Shown here piece by piece: positions 62,465 through 64,000 of a stretch of 64,000 bases of DNA. The notes under the pieces were generated by a model. That model had not been told where the DNA came from and ran no database searches. It worked only from the letters and a program-made list of their open reading frames with translations. The position numbers were made by a program, and so were the translations under genes. The stretch lies in assembly GCA_024516035.1 (NCBI GenBank), contig CM044957.1, forward strand, positions 47,259,427 through 47,323,426, written 5' to 3'. The number at the start of each line of letters is the position of its first letter. The first letter of the stretch is position 1. The DNA comes from Bactericera cockerelli. Lineage: Eukaryota > Arthropoda > Insecta > Hemiptera > Triozidae.

Positions 62465-63372
62465 GTAGTAAGATCCCTGCCTTACTCTGCATACTTGAGA
62501 TTAAAATGTCTTATATGTAGCTGCACTATTGAAGATTTGAGTAGTACTGAAGATTTGAGTAGTATTGAAGATTTGAGTAGTACTATTTGAGTAGTACCCT
62601 GCCTTACTCTGCATACTTGAGATTAAAATGTCTTATATGTAGCTGCACCATTGAAGATTTGAGTAGTAAGATCCCTGCCTTACTCTGCATACTTGAGATT
62701 AAAATATCTTATAGATGCACCATTGAAGATTTGAGTAGTAAGATCCCTGCCTTACTCTGCATACTTGAGATTAATCTTATAGCTGCACCATTGAAGATTT
62801 GAGTAGTAAGATGCCTTACCCTGCATACTTGAGATTAAAATGTCTTATAACTACACCATTGAAGATTTGAGTAGTAAGATCCCTGCCTTACTCTGAATAC
62901 TTGAGATTAAAATGTCTTATAGCTGCACCATTGAAGATTTGAGTAGTAAGATCCCTGCCTTACACTGCATACTTGAGATTAAAATGTCTTATAGCTTCAC
63001 CATTGAAGATTTGAGTAGTAAGATCCCTACCTTACTCAGCATACTTGAGATTAAAATGTCTTATAGCTGCAACATTGAAGATTTGAGTAGTAAGATTCCT
63101 GCCTTACTCTGCATACTTGAGATTAAAATGTCTAATAGCTGCACCATTGAAGATTTGAGTAGTAAGATCCCTGCCTTACTCTGCATACTTGAGATTAAAA
63201 CGTCTTATAGCTGAAAAATTGAAGATTTGAGTAGTAAGATCCCTGCCTTACGCTGCACACTTGAGATTAAAACGTCTTATAGCCGCACCATTGAAGATTT
63301 GAGTAGTAAGATCCCTGCCTTACTCTGCATACTTGAGATTAAAATGTCTTATAGCTGCACTACTGAAGATTT
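62465..63372. repeat. ~72-bp minisatellite, about 12 units
   Basis: The unit reads TGAGATTAAAATGTCTTATA, GCTGCACCATTGAAGATTTG, AGTAGTAAGATCCCTGCCTT and ACTCTGCATACT. The first copies are rearranged (TGAAGATTTGAGTAGTACT triplicated at 62530-62590). Many units are 72 bp and stop-free, giving a 100-codon ORF I regard as spurious. Each unit contains an AG-ending stretch (TCTTATAG|CTG) and a donor-like GTA|GTAAGAT about 25 bases apart. Confidence 0.9.
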
Positions 63373-63373
63373 G

Positions 63374-63510
63374 TCCTCAGTAGCTTGATCGATAAGGCGG
63401 CGGACTTTTAACCTGGAGGTCGGCGGTTCAAGTCCCGGTTTCAGCGTAGATTTAGTAAAGCGAGTTTGAGTAGTTGTGATATCACGAAAGTGATTAACAC
63501 AAATATGATA
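63374..63510 (+). mobile_element. SINE family D, full length
   Basis: CCTCAGTAGCTTGATCGATA, AGGCGGCGGACTTTTAACC, B-box GGTTCAAGTCCCGG, GATTTAGTAAAGCGAG and TGATATCACGAAAGTGATTA. It is interposed between the minisatellite and the Helitron-like end. Confidence 0.85.
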
Positions 63511-63524
63511 ACTTTTATTGAAGA

Positions 63525-63781
63525 CTAGCGGGTTACACCCGCCGCTTCGCCAGCCCATCAAACACACACAACGCACACACACACCCACCCACAACCACCC
63601 ACACACACCCACACCACACACACACACATCCACAACACACCACACACCACACACACCCACACACCACACACACACCACACACCACATACACACACACACA
63701 CACACAACAACACACACACCATACACACACACCACATACACTACACACACACAAACACACACCACACACACAACACACAAA

Positions 63782-63823
<42 letters not shown>

Positions 63824-63872
63824 TCCACACGCACACCACACACACACACACACCACACACACACGCACACGC

Positions 63873-63910
<38 letters not shown>

Positions 63911-64000
63911 TCATTTAGGTTTGAAAAAAAATCTGAATATTTTTTGTCACCCATCTATTTTCTGGTCTTCCCCGGCGTAGCTCAAGAATGGCTCATCAGA
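63525..64000 (-). mobile_element. Helitron-like element, reverse copy, cut by the window end
   Basis: The minus strand ends in hairpin GCGGGTGTAACCCGC plus TAG at 63525. Upstream come (TG)n at 63560-63905, AAATGACATTTTGTG-like sequence and TTGAGCTACGCCGGGG at about 63980. It corresponds to 56280-56706 inverted and continues past the window. Confidence 0.8.

Noticed and set aside
62587..63214. ORF with repeated TIEDLSSKIPALLCILEIKM
   Set aside because: It follows a 72-bp minisatellite whose length is a multiple of three; copies with indels break it. No flanking gene structure was found.

Overview
The window looks like nuclear DNA from a metazoan, most likely an arthropod with a large, repeat-rich genome. 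The evidence is AT-rich sequence, one clear protein gene split into small exons with GT-AG introns, many SINEs with tRNA-like or 5S-rRNA-like heads, MITEs, non-LTR reverse transcriptase remnants and long (TG)n tracts. Nothing bacterial, plasmid-like or CRISPR-like was seen. I cannot name the species. A 100-base run of N at 23851-23950 is an assembly gap.

The only host gene I can support is an ABCC-type ABC transporter, closest by motif to MRP5/ABCC5. It lies on the minus strand between 20547 and 1262. Eleven consecutive exons were joined by eye with compatible phases at every junction. They run from the end of the first membrane domain through a complete first nucleotide-binding domain (Walker A, Q-loop, signature, Walker B) into the second membrane domain. 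The N-terminal exons (expected right of 20547) were not found, and the C-terminal exons (expected left of 1262) lie outside the window.

The most striking feature is that the tandem repeats touching this gene sit exactly on exon/intron junctions. Five arrays or duplications span donor sites (exons at 1262, 6894, 9681 and 16837, plus single extra copies of the donors at 3237 and probably 11988). Two span acceptor sites (exons starting at 3433 and 6450). Each unit carries a piece of exon, the splice dinucleotide and a piece of intron. The largest has about 43 extra copies of a donor over 4.4 kb.

From 20.6 to 64 kb no host gene is supported. This part is built from recurring modules: tRNA-type SINE families (called A, B, C, D, E, F, H, I here), a 5S-rRNA-derived SINE family (G), LINE 3' tails, TA-flanked MITEs, a pogo-like element inserted in a 30-bp satellite, Helitron-like elements ending in a hairpin plus CTAG, one long LINE ORF (53121-55775) inside a Helitron-like element, a duplicated 0.5-kb block, and minisatellites at 42.4-43.4, 59.5-59.8 and 62.5-63.4 kb. 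All family names and copy counts are my own reading by eye. No alignment or database search was run.
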